A stretch of DNA of 39,296 nt from Pedosphaera sp. (lineage in GTDB: Bacteria; Verrucomicrobiota; Verrucomicrobiia; Limisphaerales; UBA9464), in the NCBI GenBank assembly GCA_009695205.1, contig SIBK01000044.1, forward strand, positions 1 to 39,296, read 5' to 3'. Of the stretch, positions 17,906 to 27,274 are shown one piece after another. The translations under genes were made by a program, and so were the position numbers. The notes beneath the pieces are model-generated. The model was not told the DNA's origin. It searched no databases and worked only from the letters and a program-made list of their open reading frames with translations. Position 1 is the first letter of the stretch. Each line of letters starts with the position of its first letter.

Positions 17906-20089
17906 GTGATTTCGCTCGCAGAAAATGCCGGCGCCGCCCCATCCGCCGATCTGGCGGCCGAGGTGGCCCGGATTTTTTCACCTACCGGGCTGTTTTCAAA
18001 ATCCAAGAATTTCGAGTACAGACCGCAGCAGCAGGAAATGGCCGTGGCCGTGGCGCACGCCCTTGAAGGGCGGCAGCATCTGCTGGTCGAAGCCGGAACC
18101 GGCGTTGGCAAAAGCTTCGCGTACCTCGTGCCAGCCATCCTTTTCGCCGTCGCCACAAAACGAAAGGCGGTGATCTGCACGCACACGATCAACCTTCAGG
18201 AGCAGCTCGCCGAAAAGGACCTGCCCTTGCTGAAACAAATCCTGCCAGTCGAATTCAACTGCGCAATGTTGAAGGGACGCTCCAACTACCTCTGCACCCG
18301 ACGGCTCCAAAAAGCCATGCAACAGGCGGATTCGCTCTTCACCTCTCCTGAAGTCGCCGAACTGCGAAAGATTTACGAATGGAGCCAGACGAGCGCGGAT
18401 GGATCGCTCAGCGACTTCGAGCACGAACCGGATCCAAAAGTGTGGGAACACGTCTGCTCGGAACGAGGGCTGTGCACCCCAAAAAAGTGTGGCCATACCA
18501 GTGAATTCGGGAAAACTGGCCGGGTCTGCTTCTTCCAGAAAGCCCGCCAACGGATCCTTGGCACCGATGTCCTCGTGCTCAATCACACCCTCTTCTTCAC
18601 TCTCCTGAATGGCGTCGATGAGGAATCCTCCGAAGGTATCCTTTTCAAAAACGACTTCGTCATCTTCGACGAAGCCCATACGGTGGAATCGGTGGCCGCC
18701 CGACACATCGGAGTTAGCGTCGCGAGCGGCCAGATCCGCTATGCCCTGCAACGACTGTGGAACCCACGCACAGAAAAGGGCCTTCTGGCAACCCTGCGAC
18801 AGGGCGGAAAAGTAAGCCTCGTCTCAGACCTGCTCAAACAGAGCGATGACTTTTTTGCCACGGTCGAAAGCCGTTGCGATGCATTGGTGACCGAGGCCGC
18901 AGACCGAAGCCAGAGTGTGATCGGCGAGAAAACGGGCGCTGAACGGACCGCTCGGGCCGAACGCCGCCCCTGGTCGCAACTGCGGATCCGTCGCCCGGAA
19001 TTGGTGGAGGATCAAATGACGCTGCCGTTGCTGCGATTGCGTGAAGCGATTGCCGGAATCATTGAGCGGACGGATGACAAGGAGACCGGTGACGAGCTGA
19101 TGGAATGTAACCGCCGGCTCGGAGACCTGCGGCTCGCCGTTCAGCATTTCCTCAAACAAGAGGTCGAGGATCAGGTGTACTGGGTGGAGCGGACGGGTCG
19201 GACGCAGCGCAATCTTTCTCTGAACGCCGCTCCGATCGACGTGGCGGGATTCCTACGCGAACGGCTGTTCGGATCCGAAACGAGTGTGGTGATGACCAGT
19301 GCAACGTTGTCAGTCAAGGACGCCACGCGCGTCCTCGCGGCAGCGGACAAGGGGGATGGACCGTCCCGTGCAGATCGATGGGCAACCGCTCGGGCCGGTT
19401 CATTACGGGCAGCGCCGGGACTGGGCTATTTTGCTACACGCGTGGGAGGGGAGGATGCGGCGACCCTGCAGGTCGGGTCTCCTTTCGACTACGACCAGCA
19501 AATGAAACTATACGTCGCCGGCAAGATGCCCGATCCACGGGACCCCGGATACGAAGATGCGCTGGTAAAGTGGATTGAACACTTCGTCACCCAAACCCAC
19601 GGGAAGGCGTTCGTCCTCTTCACCAATCTTCGCCTGATGCAACAGGTGGCTGGCCGGATGGAGTCTTTTTTTAATCGACTTGGAATTCAGTGTCTCGTGC
19701 AGGGGACCGGAACTCCGCGCTCAACGTTGCTCGAAAAATTCAAAGAGAATATCGATAGTGTGCTCTTCGGGGCAGAAAGCTTCTGGCAGGGAGTGGATGT
19801 CCCGGGTGAGGCTCTCAGCAATGTCATCATTACGCGGTTGCCCTTTGCCGTGCCCGATCATCCGTTGACCGAAGCCCGGATCGAACGGATCGAAGCGGCC
19901 GGAGGCAATGCCTTCAGCGAGTTCAGTCTACCCGAAGCCATTCTCAAATTTCGGCAGGGCGTGGGCCGCTTGATTCGCAGCCGGACCGACTCGGGTATCG
20001 TGGCGGTGCTGGACAACCGGGTGTTGACGAAGCGCTACGGCCAGGCGTTCTTGGATGCTTTACCCCGATGTCCCGTGGAGATTGTTTAG
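17906..20089 (+). CDS. dinG: DinG/XPD-like ATP-dependent DNA helicase with iron-sulfur cluster
   Basis: This 727-residue superfamily 2 helicase shows all main motifs: Q-like region YRPQQQEMA (38-46), Walker A EAGTGVGKS (62-70), motif Ia THTINLQEQL, Walker B DEAH (255-258), motif III MTSATLS, motif V FWQGVDVPG and motif VI RQGVGRLIR. Between Walker A and DEAH there are cysteines at 130, 184, 190, 195 and 208, four of which would bind the 4Fe-4S cluster of the XPD/DinG group. These enzymes unwind 5'-tailed duplexes, R-loops and quadruplexes and act in repair and replication restart. The start is a GTG at 17906. It is divergent from the cytochrome gene, with about 90 bases between. The frame is intact; immediately behind its stop lies a truncated foreign-looking gene. 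Confidence 0.9.
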   Translation: MISLAENAGAAPSADLAAEVARIFSPTGLFSKSKNFEYRPQQQEMAVAVAHALEGRQHLLVEAGTGVGKSFAYLVPAILFAVATKRKAVICTHTINLQEQLAEKDLPLLKQILPVEFNCAMLKGRSNYLCTRRLQKAMQQADSLFTSPEVAELRKIYEWSQTSADGSLSDFEHEPDPKVWEHVCSERGLCTPKKCGHTSEFGKTGRVCFFQKARQRILGTDVLVLNHTLFFTLLNGVDEESSEGILFKNDFVIFDEAHTVESVAARHIGVSVASGQIRYALQRLWNPRTEKGLLATLRQGGKVSLVSDLLKQSDDFFATVESRCDALVTEAADRSQSVIGEKTGAERTARAERRPWSQLRIRRPELVEDQMTLPLLRLREAIAGIIERTDDKETGDELMECNRRLGDLRLAVQHFLKQEVEDQVYWVERTGRTQRNLSLNAAPIDVAGFLRERLFGSETSVVMTSATLSVKDATRVLAAADKGDGPSRADRWATARAGSLRAAPGLGYFATRVGGEDAATLQVGSPFDYDQQMKLYVAGKMPDPRDPGYEDALVKWIEHFVTQTHGKAFVLFTNLRLMQQVAGRMESFFNRLGIQCLVQGTGTPRSTLLEKFKENIDSVLFGAESFWQGVDVPGEALSNVIITRLPFAVPDHPLTEARIERIEAAGGNAFSEFSLPEAILKFRQGVGRLIRSRTDSGIVAVLDNRVLTKRYGQAFLDALPRCPVEIV

Positions 20090-20141
20090 GGGCAAGTGTG
20101 TAACATCCCCTTGCGCCCCCGACGGTTTCCAGCAGCTTTAG

Positions 20142-23100
20142 GGGGATTCTCCATTTTATTCCGATGTCACCCTGATTCAAACAGACGGGCGAATCATTGT
20201 TGCGGGCAGCTTCAATGAGGCTGACGGCTCGTCTCGCTTCCGAATCGCCCGATTCCGTCCGGATGGCTCGCTCGATCCGTCGTTTCTCGCATCCGCATGG
20301 CTCAGCGCGCCGGCCTATTGTGGGGCCATCCAGACCGATGGGAAAATTCTCGTTGGCGGAGGCTTCACTTTGCTCAATGGTGTCACTTGGAATCGAATCG
20401 CGCGATTCAATGCCGACGGAACATTGGACCGTTCTTTTGATCCAGGGGTGGGTCCCAATTCAGATGTCTATTCAATCTTGCCGCGGCCGAATGGTGACAT
20501 CCTGGTTGGAGGTCCCTTCTCGGTATTTGCCGGCCAGCCCTCGTCGGCCTACCTAGTCCGCCTTTTCAGGGATGGAAGCGTGGATTCGACGTTCACGGGG
20601 GGCCCAACTCAACTGTGTTATGTCTCGCCGCTGACAAGGATGGCCGGATCCTGTTTGGAGGCGACTTCACGTCGGTCAAGGGCATTCCGCGTTTTCGGAT
20701 CACCCGAGTCTCGGCGGATGGGGTTTTGGATGACACGTTCAACTCGGGAGCTGGAGCAAATTCGACGGTTCGGAGCTTGGTTCCACTGGCCGATGGAACC
20801 GTCATTGCAGCGGGGAATTTTTCCGTTTTCAACGGTTTTCCGCAGGTCGGAATCGCTCGATTGGCTCGAGATGGGACGTTGGATCCTGCGTTCACTTCCT
20901 CGGTTAATGGTGTGGTACATAGAGTTGTGGTTCAATCCGACGGACGGGTAGTTCTGGGAGGTGGGTTCACAGACGTTGCCGGTCAATCCTGCAACCGACT
21001 TGCACGGTTGCGGGCGGACGGGACCCTTGATCCAAGTTTCGACATTGGCACCGGGGCCAACGACGTAATCTACTCTCTAGCGCTGCAGTCGGATCAAAAC
21101 CTTATTATTGGAGGATCGTTCACCACCTATGGAGCGTTTGCCCACCCAGGTTTGGCCCGGATCGTAGCTGCGGATATCGCTCCCGGCGGAGTGATTGAGT
21201 TCGTCTCTTCGGCATTCTCTGTGAGCGAAGCGGCTCCGAATGTCACGATCCAGGTCCGGAGATCGGGCGACACCTCCAAGTCGGTCACCGTCAATTATGG
21301 CGGGGCGAACGGCACGGCCAATGCCGGCGATTATACTTCGCCGGCAGGCAAACTTACTTTCGGGGTTGGATCAGGAAGCGTTTTTCGTAACGGTGCTGCC
21401 GGAAGATACAATCCTGGTGACGGGGAGTTTTTTGCGTGTCGGAAGCGCCAACCGGTTGCGAATCGCGCGTTTGCTGGATGGCGGCCCCGTGGATCCCAGC
21501 TTCAACCCTTCGGCGTGGGCGGATGGTGCCATTTATACTGCCGTCGTACAGGAGGATGGTCGGATTCTCATCGGAGGCGAATTTAATGCCGTCAACGGTC
21601 AGAGCCGACATCATATTGCACGTTTGTATGCGGATGGCACCTTGGACCCGACTTTTGATACTGGGGCCGGTCCTAACGGTGCGGTCTTGGCGATTTGGGT
21701 TTCGCCGTTGGGTGACATTGTTGTCGGTGGGACGTTCTCCGCGTTTTCCGGAGATCCGCAACGGGCGTACTTAATCCGACTTTTCAATGATGGCAGCGTG
21801 GATCAATCCTTCCAAGGGTGGGTCAATTCCAATATCTATAAGATAGTCCCCGTGCCGAATCAGAAGCTGATGATTTGCGGCGATTTCACGCGCGTGGGCG
21901 ACCTGAGTCGGATTCGTGTGGCTCGACTCTCTGGGGATGGCCAGATCGATCCTGACTTCGATTCTGGCGCCGGCCCGAACACCACCGTGCGGACGCTCTT
22001 GCCGCTGGCAAACGGTTCGATGCTGATTGGCGGCAACTTCACTGTCGTCAATGGTTTCCCTCGTGGCTACATCTGCCGGCTTCTGGCGGATGGGGTTCCC
22101 GATCCCTCGTTTCCAGGGCAGTTCAATGGCTTTGTCTCGTCGATCGTTCCTCAATTCGACGGCAAATTCATCGTGAGCGGTGCCTTTACAGCCGACGGTG
22201 TTGACACCGCAAATCATCTCGCCCGCCTGCTTCCAGACGGAACCCCTGATGCAAGCTTCGACATGAGCAAGGGGGCTAACGACCTCGTGTGGTCGACGGC
22301 TCTTCAGTTGGATGGGTCGATCATTGCCGTGGGCCGCTTCACCCAGTTTAATGGGTTCAACAAGGAGCGAATCGTTCGTATCCAGGGGCAGCCAGCGGTT
22401 TTTTGGGGAGAAATTGAATTCAGCGCAACTCGTTTTTCGGCTTCCGAAGGGGCGGGTTCCGGGACAATCGAAGTTCGGCGCTTGGGCAATACCAGCTCGG
22501 CGGTGACGGTCGATTACGCCGCACTCAACGGGACGGCCACGGCCGCAGATTATGTCGGCGCCGCCGGAAAACTGGTTTTTGGCCCCGGTGACTCAAAGAA
22601 GACGTTTTCCGTTTCAATCAAACAAGATGACCTCATTGAAGACGACGAGACTATCCAACTTTCGCCAGCGAACCCGAGCGGCTCCGCCGTGCTCGGCGGA
22701 ATTCGCCGGGCCACACTCGTCATCGTCAACGACGATCGGCGGCCGACGGATTTCGGGACCGTGGACATGTCGGGAATGACGGGCGCCAACGGAGTCGTTT
22801 ACGACATTCTGCTGCAGCCCGACGGCAAGTGGCTTGTTGGAGGTGAATTAAGTGCGATTGGATCCGTGGCCCGCCTGCGGTTGGCTCGATTGAATGCAAA
22901 CGGCAGCGTCGATTCCTCCTTTGAGCCCGCGACGGGGTTCAACGGGACGGTGTTCGCGCTCGGTTTGCAGTCGGACCGGCGCGTGGTGGTCGCCGGACAA
23001 TTCATGCAGGTCAATGGCGTCAATCGGAACCGGATCGCACGATTATATTCCGATGGAATTCTTGACGGCACCTTTGATCCGGGCGTTGGCCCCAATTCGG

Positions 23101-24056
23101 ACGTTTACAGTTTGCTCGTTTCGCCGGACGACGACATCGTGGTAGGCGGCCCGTTCTCGACGTTCAATAGCGACGCCAACTATAGCTATCTCTCTCGCTT
23201 GCTATCCGATGGCACCCTGGCGACCACTTTTACACCTCGGGTCAACTCCACCGTTTGGACGATCGCCCTGGTCGGGACCGATCGTTTGGTCATTGGCGGT
23301 GATTTCAGCAGTGTAGGAGGGCTGGTGCGAACACGGCTCGCTAGCATTAAGTTGGACGGTGCGTTGGTCGCGGGATTCGATCCGGGCACTGGGCCAAATT
23401 CAACGGTCCGAGCTTTGCGGGTGCTTCCGGATCAGCGGGTGCTGACCGGCGGATCGTTCAACAATTACGCTGGAAAACCCGCTCAATACTTGGCGCGCAT
23501 TGGTACCGACGGTGCGTTGGACACCTCATTTGCTGGATCTGCCAGCTTGAATTCCACCGTTTGGTCGCTGGCGATTCAGCCCGATGGCAAGATCGTGGCG
23601 ACCGGCGACTTCACAAGCTTCGGTGGCTCTCCCCAAGGGTATTTGGCGCGGCTCAGCGGAGAAGGGTTGCTCGATCCCACGCGGGCCATCGGCACCGGTG
23701 CGAATGGCCATGTTCGCAGAGGTATCCTTCACCCGGATGGGCACTTGTTACTCGGTGGCAATTTCTCCACGTTCAATGGACTGAGCCGGCCCTATTTGGT
23801 TCAGATCTTTGCAAATCCACCCTCCAATGCAGTCGGTCCTTCCATTCAATCGATTGCGTTGGAGTCCGCGAATCAGGTGCTGTTGACGATCGCCGGAACT
23901 CCCGGACAAAAATAGACACTCCAATCGTCACCGACAATCGGACCGCCCGTGTGGACGCAAAGCTCCACTGGAACCTTGACCGCTCCCACGGTGGTCGTTC
24001 CTCAAACGATCTCCGCGCAGACCAAGACGATTTTCTTCCGAGTATTGGGCCAGTAG
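20142..24056 (+). pseudogene. decayed delta-60-repeat / Calx-beta surface protein
   Basis: About 1,300 codons consist of roughly 50-residue repeats of the delta-60 type (VxxQxDGRIIVAGSFNEADG, RIARFRPDGSLDPSF, PNSDVYSI), with at least one complete Calx-beta domain (about 22410-22735, ATRFSASEGAGSGTIEVRR to VIVNDD) and one partial Calx-beta (21190-21360). The gene is broken at several points. There is no start codon or signal peptide (the frame opens after a TAG at 20139-20141). A frameshift lies near 20600 (GGPTQL against GPNSTVLC). A second break near 21365 joins the middle of a Calx-beta domain to a delta-60 repeat in another frame, which implies a deletion. A TAG at 23913-23915 interrupts TPGQK-x-TLQSS, where a tyrosine is expected; the frame then runs on to a natural end at 24056. 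The segment 21366-23912 is a long open frame of about 850 codons, but has no initiation region. Delta-60 proteins are large exported proteins of unknown function. Confidence 0.85.
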
Positions 24057-24094
24057 TAGGAATTGTTGTCCGAGCGCTTGGTTGGTAATCGTTG

Positions 24095-24137
24095 TCAAAA
24101 ATTAAGGCGCCCTCCCGTTTGGGATGGCGCCTTTTTT
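24095..24137. terminator. bidirectional terminator between the delta-60 gene and rnpB
   Basis: An inverted repeat (24104-24116 with 24121-24133, one mismatch, loop GTTT, core GGCGCC) is followed by six T on the plus strand (24132-24137). On the minus strand it is followed by TTAATTTTTG. It can stop transcription from the plus-strand gene on its left and, in the other direction, ends the RNase P RNA, whose 3' end lies just beyond. Confidence 0.85.
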
Positions 24138-24139
24138 GT

Positions 24140-24552
24140 CCTGGAAAGGCTGTAAGCCGAGTTCTGTCTGCCCCGGTCACCCGGGGGAGAGGATCATTTA
24201 TCTCAGCAGCCGATACCCGGAACCCGACCCGCTTGCGCGGATCTAATGCGGGCCGCATCAGAGTTCCCTATTTGGCCTTGCTCCCAATGAGGTTTTCCGT
24301 GCCCCGCGACTCACGTCACGGGCGGTGGGCTCTTACCCCACCTTTTCACCCTTACCCACACCTTACGGCGTGGGCGGTTTATTTTCTGTGGCACTGTCTG
24401 TCATATCCGCCTCACGACGAATATTCCCGCGGGCATCCCGGCGTTCCCCGGCTCGCGCCGAGTGCTGCCGGGTTCCGCGGCATCGTACCCTTTGGAGTTC
24501 GGACTTTCCTCCCCTCCGCTTTCGCGGAAGAGCGACCCCCCACCTTTCCAGG
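24140..24552 (-). ncRNA. rnpB: RNase P RNA, bacterial type A
   Basis: The minus strand carries the conserved core of the catalytic RNA that matures tRNA 5' ends. The 5' and 3' ends form a 10-bp helix P1 (24543-24552 with 24140-24149, CCTGGAAAGG/CCTTTCCAGG). Moving inward one finds GAGGAAAGTCCG, then ACAGTGCCACAGAAA followed by ATAAACCGCC, then GGTAAGGGTGAAAAGGTG with TAAGAGCCCACC, GATAAATGA, and ACAGAACTCGGCTTACAG at the 3' side. The length of about 413 is usual. Ends are set by the P1 pairing and may be off by a few bases. Several open frames on both strands across this region are artefacts. A terminator follows directly. Confidence 0.97.
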
Positions 24553-24657
24553 ACACCGGTGACACTAGTCTGCCGACACGGGTGACGACAAGGCATGCTT
24601 ATTGGCATGCGTACTGGAAGGTCGACTTGAGCGCGGGCTCCCTCGACACTCGATGCC

Positions 24658-25743
24658 GTGGCCCAATTGGAATTAGACCAGGTTTCCCGGTGGCATCCCG
24701 CGGCGAGTGGTGGTGTCCAGGCCCTCCACAACGTTTCCCTCAACATCCGATCTGGGGAATGCCTTGTCGTCGTCGGCCCTTCCGGTAGTGGCAAGACGAG
24801 CCTGCTGCGATTGATCGCCGGACTGGATAATCTGACTGCCGGGGATATTCGTCTCAATGGCCGATCCCTTCGTGGTGTTCCGCCGGCCGGCCGGGATCTA
24901 TCCCTGGTTTTTCAAAACCTCGCGCTGTATCCGCACATGACCGTTCGGGAAAATGTCGTGTTTGGCTTGGAGATTCGGCGGATGTCCGCTCCGGAGATTG
25001 CCGGGCGCTTGGAACCTCTAATCGCTCGGTTTCGCTTGGAACAATTGCTGGACCGGCGTCCCGGTGAAATCTCCGGAGGCGAGCGGCAGCGAGTCGCTTT
25101 GGCGCGTGCCCTCGCCGCCAACCCGCGAATCCTGCTTCTGGATGAACCGTTCACCAGTCTTGAAACTCCGTTGCGCCTCGAGTTCCGTCGCGATCTCCGT
25201 CGGCTTCAACAGGAGTCCGGGTTAACCGTAATTCATGTCACCCACGATCCGATGGAAGCCATGGCTCTCGCCGATCGAATTGCCGTTCTTCGCGCGGGGG
25301 AACTGATCCAACTCGGCGCCCCGGACGAGATCTATGGGGATCCCGCGGACCGCTTTGTGGCAGAATTATTTGGGCAGCAGGGGATGAATCTTTTTTCGGG
25401 CAATCTGCGGCCGCACACGGACGGCGTTCGCTTTGAGAGTGTCAGCGGTGAGATTCGATGGGTAGCTCCGGGAATGGCGGTACGAACTCATGTGGACGCG
25501 GGTGTGCGGCCCGAGGACATCTTTGTTTTAGAGTCAGGGGAAGCTGGATTCTCGGCGGGAGTTCTGGCCGTCGAACGAGCCGGACACGACACCTGGATCG
25601 TCGCTCAAGTCTCGGGTCGCCGGGTTACTGTCCGAGTTCCGCCAAGATCGCTCCTGCAGCCGGGCTCTCAGGTGCTGCTTACCGTCGACTCGGCGCGCGT
25701 ACGCTACTTTGATGGCGGCACGGGAAAGAGGATTACGCTCTGA
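24658..25743 (+). CDS. ABC transporter ATP-binding protein, MalK/UgpC (sugar importer) type
   Basis: This 361-residue ATPase has Walker A GPSGSGKT (40-47), Q-loop FQNLALYPHMTV, signature ISGGERQR (138-145), Walker B ILLLDEPF, and the H-loop THD. The C-terminal ~120 residues form a TOBE-type OB fold (GVRPEDIFVL, AGVLAVERAGHDTW), as in MalK, UgpC and PotA proteins that energise uptake of sugars, glycerol-phosphate or polyamines. The D-loop reads SLET rather than the usual SLDA/SLDP. The start is a GTG at 24658, ten residues before the first strand. No permease or binding-protein gene is adjacent, so it may serve permeases encoded elsewhere. It is divergent from rnpB. A GGCATGC direct repeat (24592-24598 and 24604-24610) lies in the intergenic space. 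Confidence 0.88.
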   Translation: MAQLELDQVSRWHPAASGGVQALHNVSLNIRSGECLVVVGPSGSGKTSLLRLIAGLDNLTAGDIRLNGRSLRGVPPAGRDLSLVFQNLALYPHMTVRENVVFGLEIRRMSAPEIAGRLEPLIARFRLEQLLDRRPGEISGGERQRVALARALAANPRILLLDEPFTSLETPLRLEFRRDLRRLQQESGLTVIHVTHDPMEAMALADRIAVLRAGELIQLGAPDEIYGDPADRFVAELFGQQGMNLFSGNLRPHTDGVRFESVSGEIRWVAPGMAVRTHVDAGVRPEDIFVLESGEAGFSAGVLAVERAGHDTWIVAQVSGRRVTVRVPPRSLLQPGSQVLLTVDSARVRYFDGGTGKRITL

Positions 25744-25778
25744 ATCCGGCGTGGGTCCAGATCCGGTAAAGGCACTGC

Positions 25779-25956
25779 GTGCAAGCTGCTTCCCGCAGCG
25801 TTTCGAATCCAGACAGTCGTCCGCGCCACCTCGATCGCTTTCCGCCTCAGATCAACTACGTCATAGGCAACGAGGTCTGCGAGCGGTTCAGCTTTTACGG
25901 GATGATCGGCATCCATACCCTCTACACTCTAAATCATCTGGACCTGGGGGGCGGCG
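25779..25956 (+). pseudogene. 5' fragment of a POT-family (PTR2) peptide:proton symporter
   Basis: From a GTG at 25779 the frame reads to FPPQINYVIGNEVCERFSFY followed by GMIGIHTLYTLNHLDLG. This is the first helix of proton-dependent oligopeptide transporters, whose hallmark is (I/V)GNExCERFSFYGM. A complete family member has about 450-600 residues and 12-14 helices; only about 45 residues remain. After about 25956 the similarity ends and the same frame runs on, without a stop, into the DUF4339 gene. It is therefore the scrap of a gene lost by deletion. Confidence 0.8.
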
Positions 25957-26042
25957 CGCGCGATGGATGGAAACAGGCGTTGAATCTGCGGGCCGGTAGC
26001 GCATTGTTCGTGCGTTCAAAACACAACCCCATTTTTCCTACC

Positions 26043-26777
26043 ATGTATAAAGTAAAGGGAGCCGACCAGAAGGAGTACGGGCCAATTTCAGCCGAACAGG
26101 TGCGGCAGTGGATTGCGGAGAACCGGCTGAACCGATTTTCATTGGCGTCCGACGAGGCGAGCCCAGGGTGGAAGCCCCTGGGCCAGTTTCCCGAGTTCGC
26201 GGAAGGCGTCGGCATGGGAGCCTCCTCAACAAGTCCGCCGGCTAATACGATACGAGGTGTCCCTGCAGAGCCGGGTGGTGTCATAAGCTCCAGTCCCGGG
26301 TCGGCGTTGCCTCCGTCAGCCATGGCGACACCGGGCGTTCCTGATCCGAACCTGGGGGCCTACTTTGCAGGAAACCGCGAGGGCGCCCAGCGCGCCGTCA
26401 ACGGCCCCGCCGTCGCTATGATCGTTTGTGCCGTGCTGGGTGTGATCATGGCAATCGGCAGCGCATTCATTAGCCTCCTCTGGGGTGGTTCGGCCCCGAA
26501 TATCCCCGATGAAAATGTGCGCCGGGCGATTGAAACCTGGAAGGACATGAGCAAAGGGTTGGGGTTTTTTAGCTCGCTGCTTTCGCTTCCGTGGAACGGG
26601 TTCATTCTGTGGTCGGCCTTGAAGATGCAAAAGCTTGAGAGTTATCCGGTTTGCCTCACGGGGGCCATTCTAACACTATTGCCATGCTTCTCCGGGTGTT
26701 GCTGCGTTAGCATTCCCGTGGGAATCTGGGCGCTAGTCGTGATTAACAAGCCCGAAGTCCGGGCGCATTTCCGGTGA
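26043..26777 (+). CDS. DUF4339 (GYF_2) membrane protein
   Basis: The 244-residue product begins with a GYF_2/DUF4339 domain (about 1-50: YKVKGADQKEYGPISAEQVR, then GWKPLGQFPEF), a small domain widespread in Verrucomicrobiota and Planctomycetota. A Pro/Ser/Gly-rich linker (about 55-115) leads to four hydrophobic helices (VAMIVCAVLGVIMAIGSAF; GFFSSLLSLPWNGFILWSAL; VCLTGAILTLLPCFSGCCC; SIPVGIWALVVI). The C-terminus is PEVRAHFR, a pattern also seen in relatives (W-x-L-x-x-L-x-x-P-E-V). Function is unknown. The ATG at 26043 was preferred because it starts the domain; the frame is open upstream through the transporter scrap, so a longer chimeric product cannot be excluded. The DUF2752 gene follows after 18 bases and is probably cotranscribed. 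Confidence 0.8.
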   Translation: MYKVKGADQKEYGPISAEQVRQWIAENRLNRFSLASDEASPGWKPLGQFPEFAEGVGMGASSTSPPANTIRGVPAEPGGVISSSPGSALPPSAMATPGVPDPNLGAYFAGNREGAQRAVNGPAVAMIVCAVLGVIMAIGSAFISLLWGGSAPNIPDENVRRAIETWKDMSKGLGFFSSLLSLPWNGFILWSALKMQKLESYPVCLTGAILTLLPCFSGCCCVSIPVGIWALVVINKPEVRAHFR

Positions 26778-26795
26778 TCCGTCCGGAAGGACGCG

Positions 26796-27218
26796 ATGAA
26801 TCAAGGCTGTTTTTCCGTTTTGCAGCGGTATCCCCTGCCGTTCGTTGGATTCGTCGCATCGACCTGTCTATGGGGATTGTACCACTTCAATCCCCAGGAG
26901 CACGGGTTCTACCCGAGGTGCCTGTTTTACCAAACCACGGGCTTGTGGTGCCCGGGATGTGGTGGCCTGCGCTCGTGTCATCAGTTGCTTCACGGCAATA
27001 TCAGCGCCGCCTTTCGACTGAATCCGCTGGCGGTGATCCTGTTACCGGGGATGCTGATGGGACTGGCGGAATGGTGGCTGATGCCCACTGGACGCAGAAG
27101 GCTTCTGACATTGGCGGGAGACCCCAATTTCATTGTGGGAGTTGGTGGTGCTCTGTGCGGGTTCGGCGTCGCCCGCAACCTCCCACTCCTGGAGTGGATT
27201 ACTCGTGTGTGCAGTTGA
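26796..27218 (+). CDS. DUF2752 membrane protein
   Basis: This 140-residue protein matches the DUF2752 family: after a first helix (LPFVGFVASTCLWGLYHF), the conserved block reads FYPRCLFYQTTGLWCPGCGG then LRSCHQLLHGN, with three cysteines and a histidine that could bind a metal, then ISAAFRLNPLAVILLPGMLM as the second helix, and a third helix near the end. Function of the family is not known; it is often found next to DUF4339/GYF_2 or interferon-induced-transmembrane-like proteins, as it is here. It starts 18 bases after the DUF4339 stop. A longer frame overlaps it but does not show the family motif. Confidence 0.82.
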   Translation: MNQGCFSVLQRYPLPFVGFVASTCLWGLYHFNPQEHGFYPRCLFYQTTGLWCPGCGGLRSCHQLLHGNISAAFRLNPLAVILLPGMLMGLAEWWLMPTGRRRLLTLAGDPNFIVGVGGALCGFGVARNLPLLEWITRVCS

Positions 27219-27274
27219 CGACTTCAACCGCAGTCGGGCGAGTCGGGCACTAATCTTGGGTATCTTTCTGATCT

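Noticed and set aside
24363..24857. Minus-strand and plus-strand open frames over 24092-24857
   Set aside because: They lie in the RNase P RNA or antisense to the ABC ATPase; the conserved RNA core explains the sequence.
26774..27253. Alternative 159-codon frame overlapping the DUF2752 gene
   Set aside because: The DUF2752 motif with CPGCGG and the membrane helices lies in the other frame (26796-27218).
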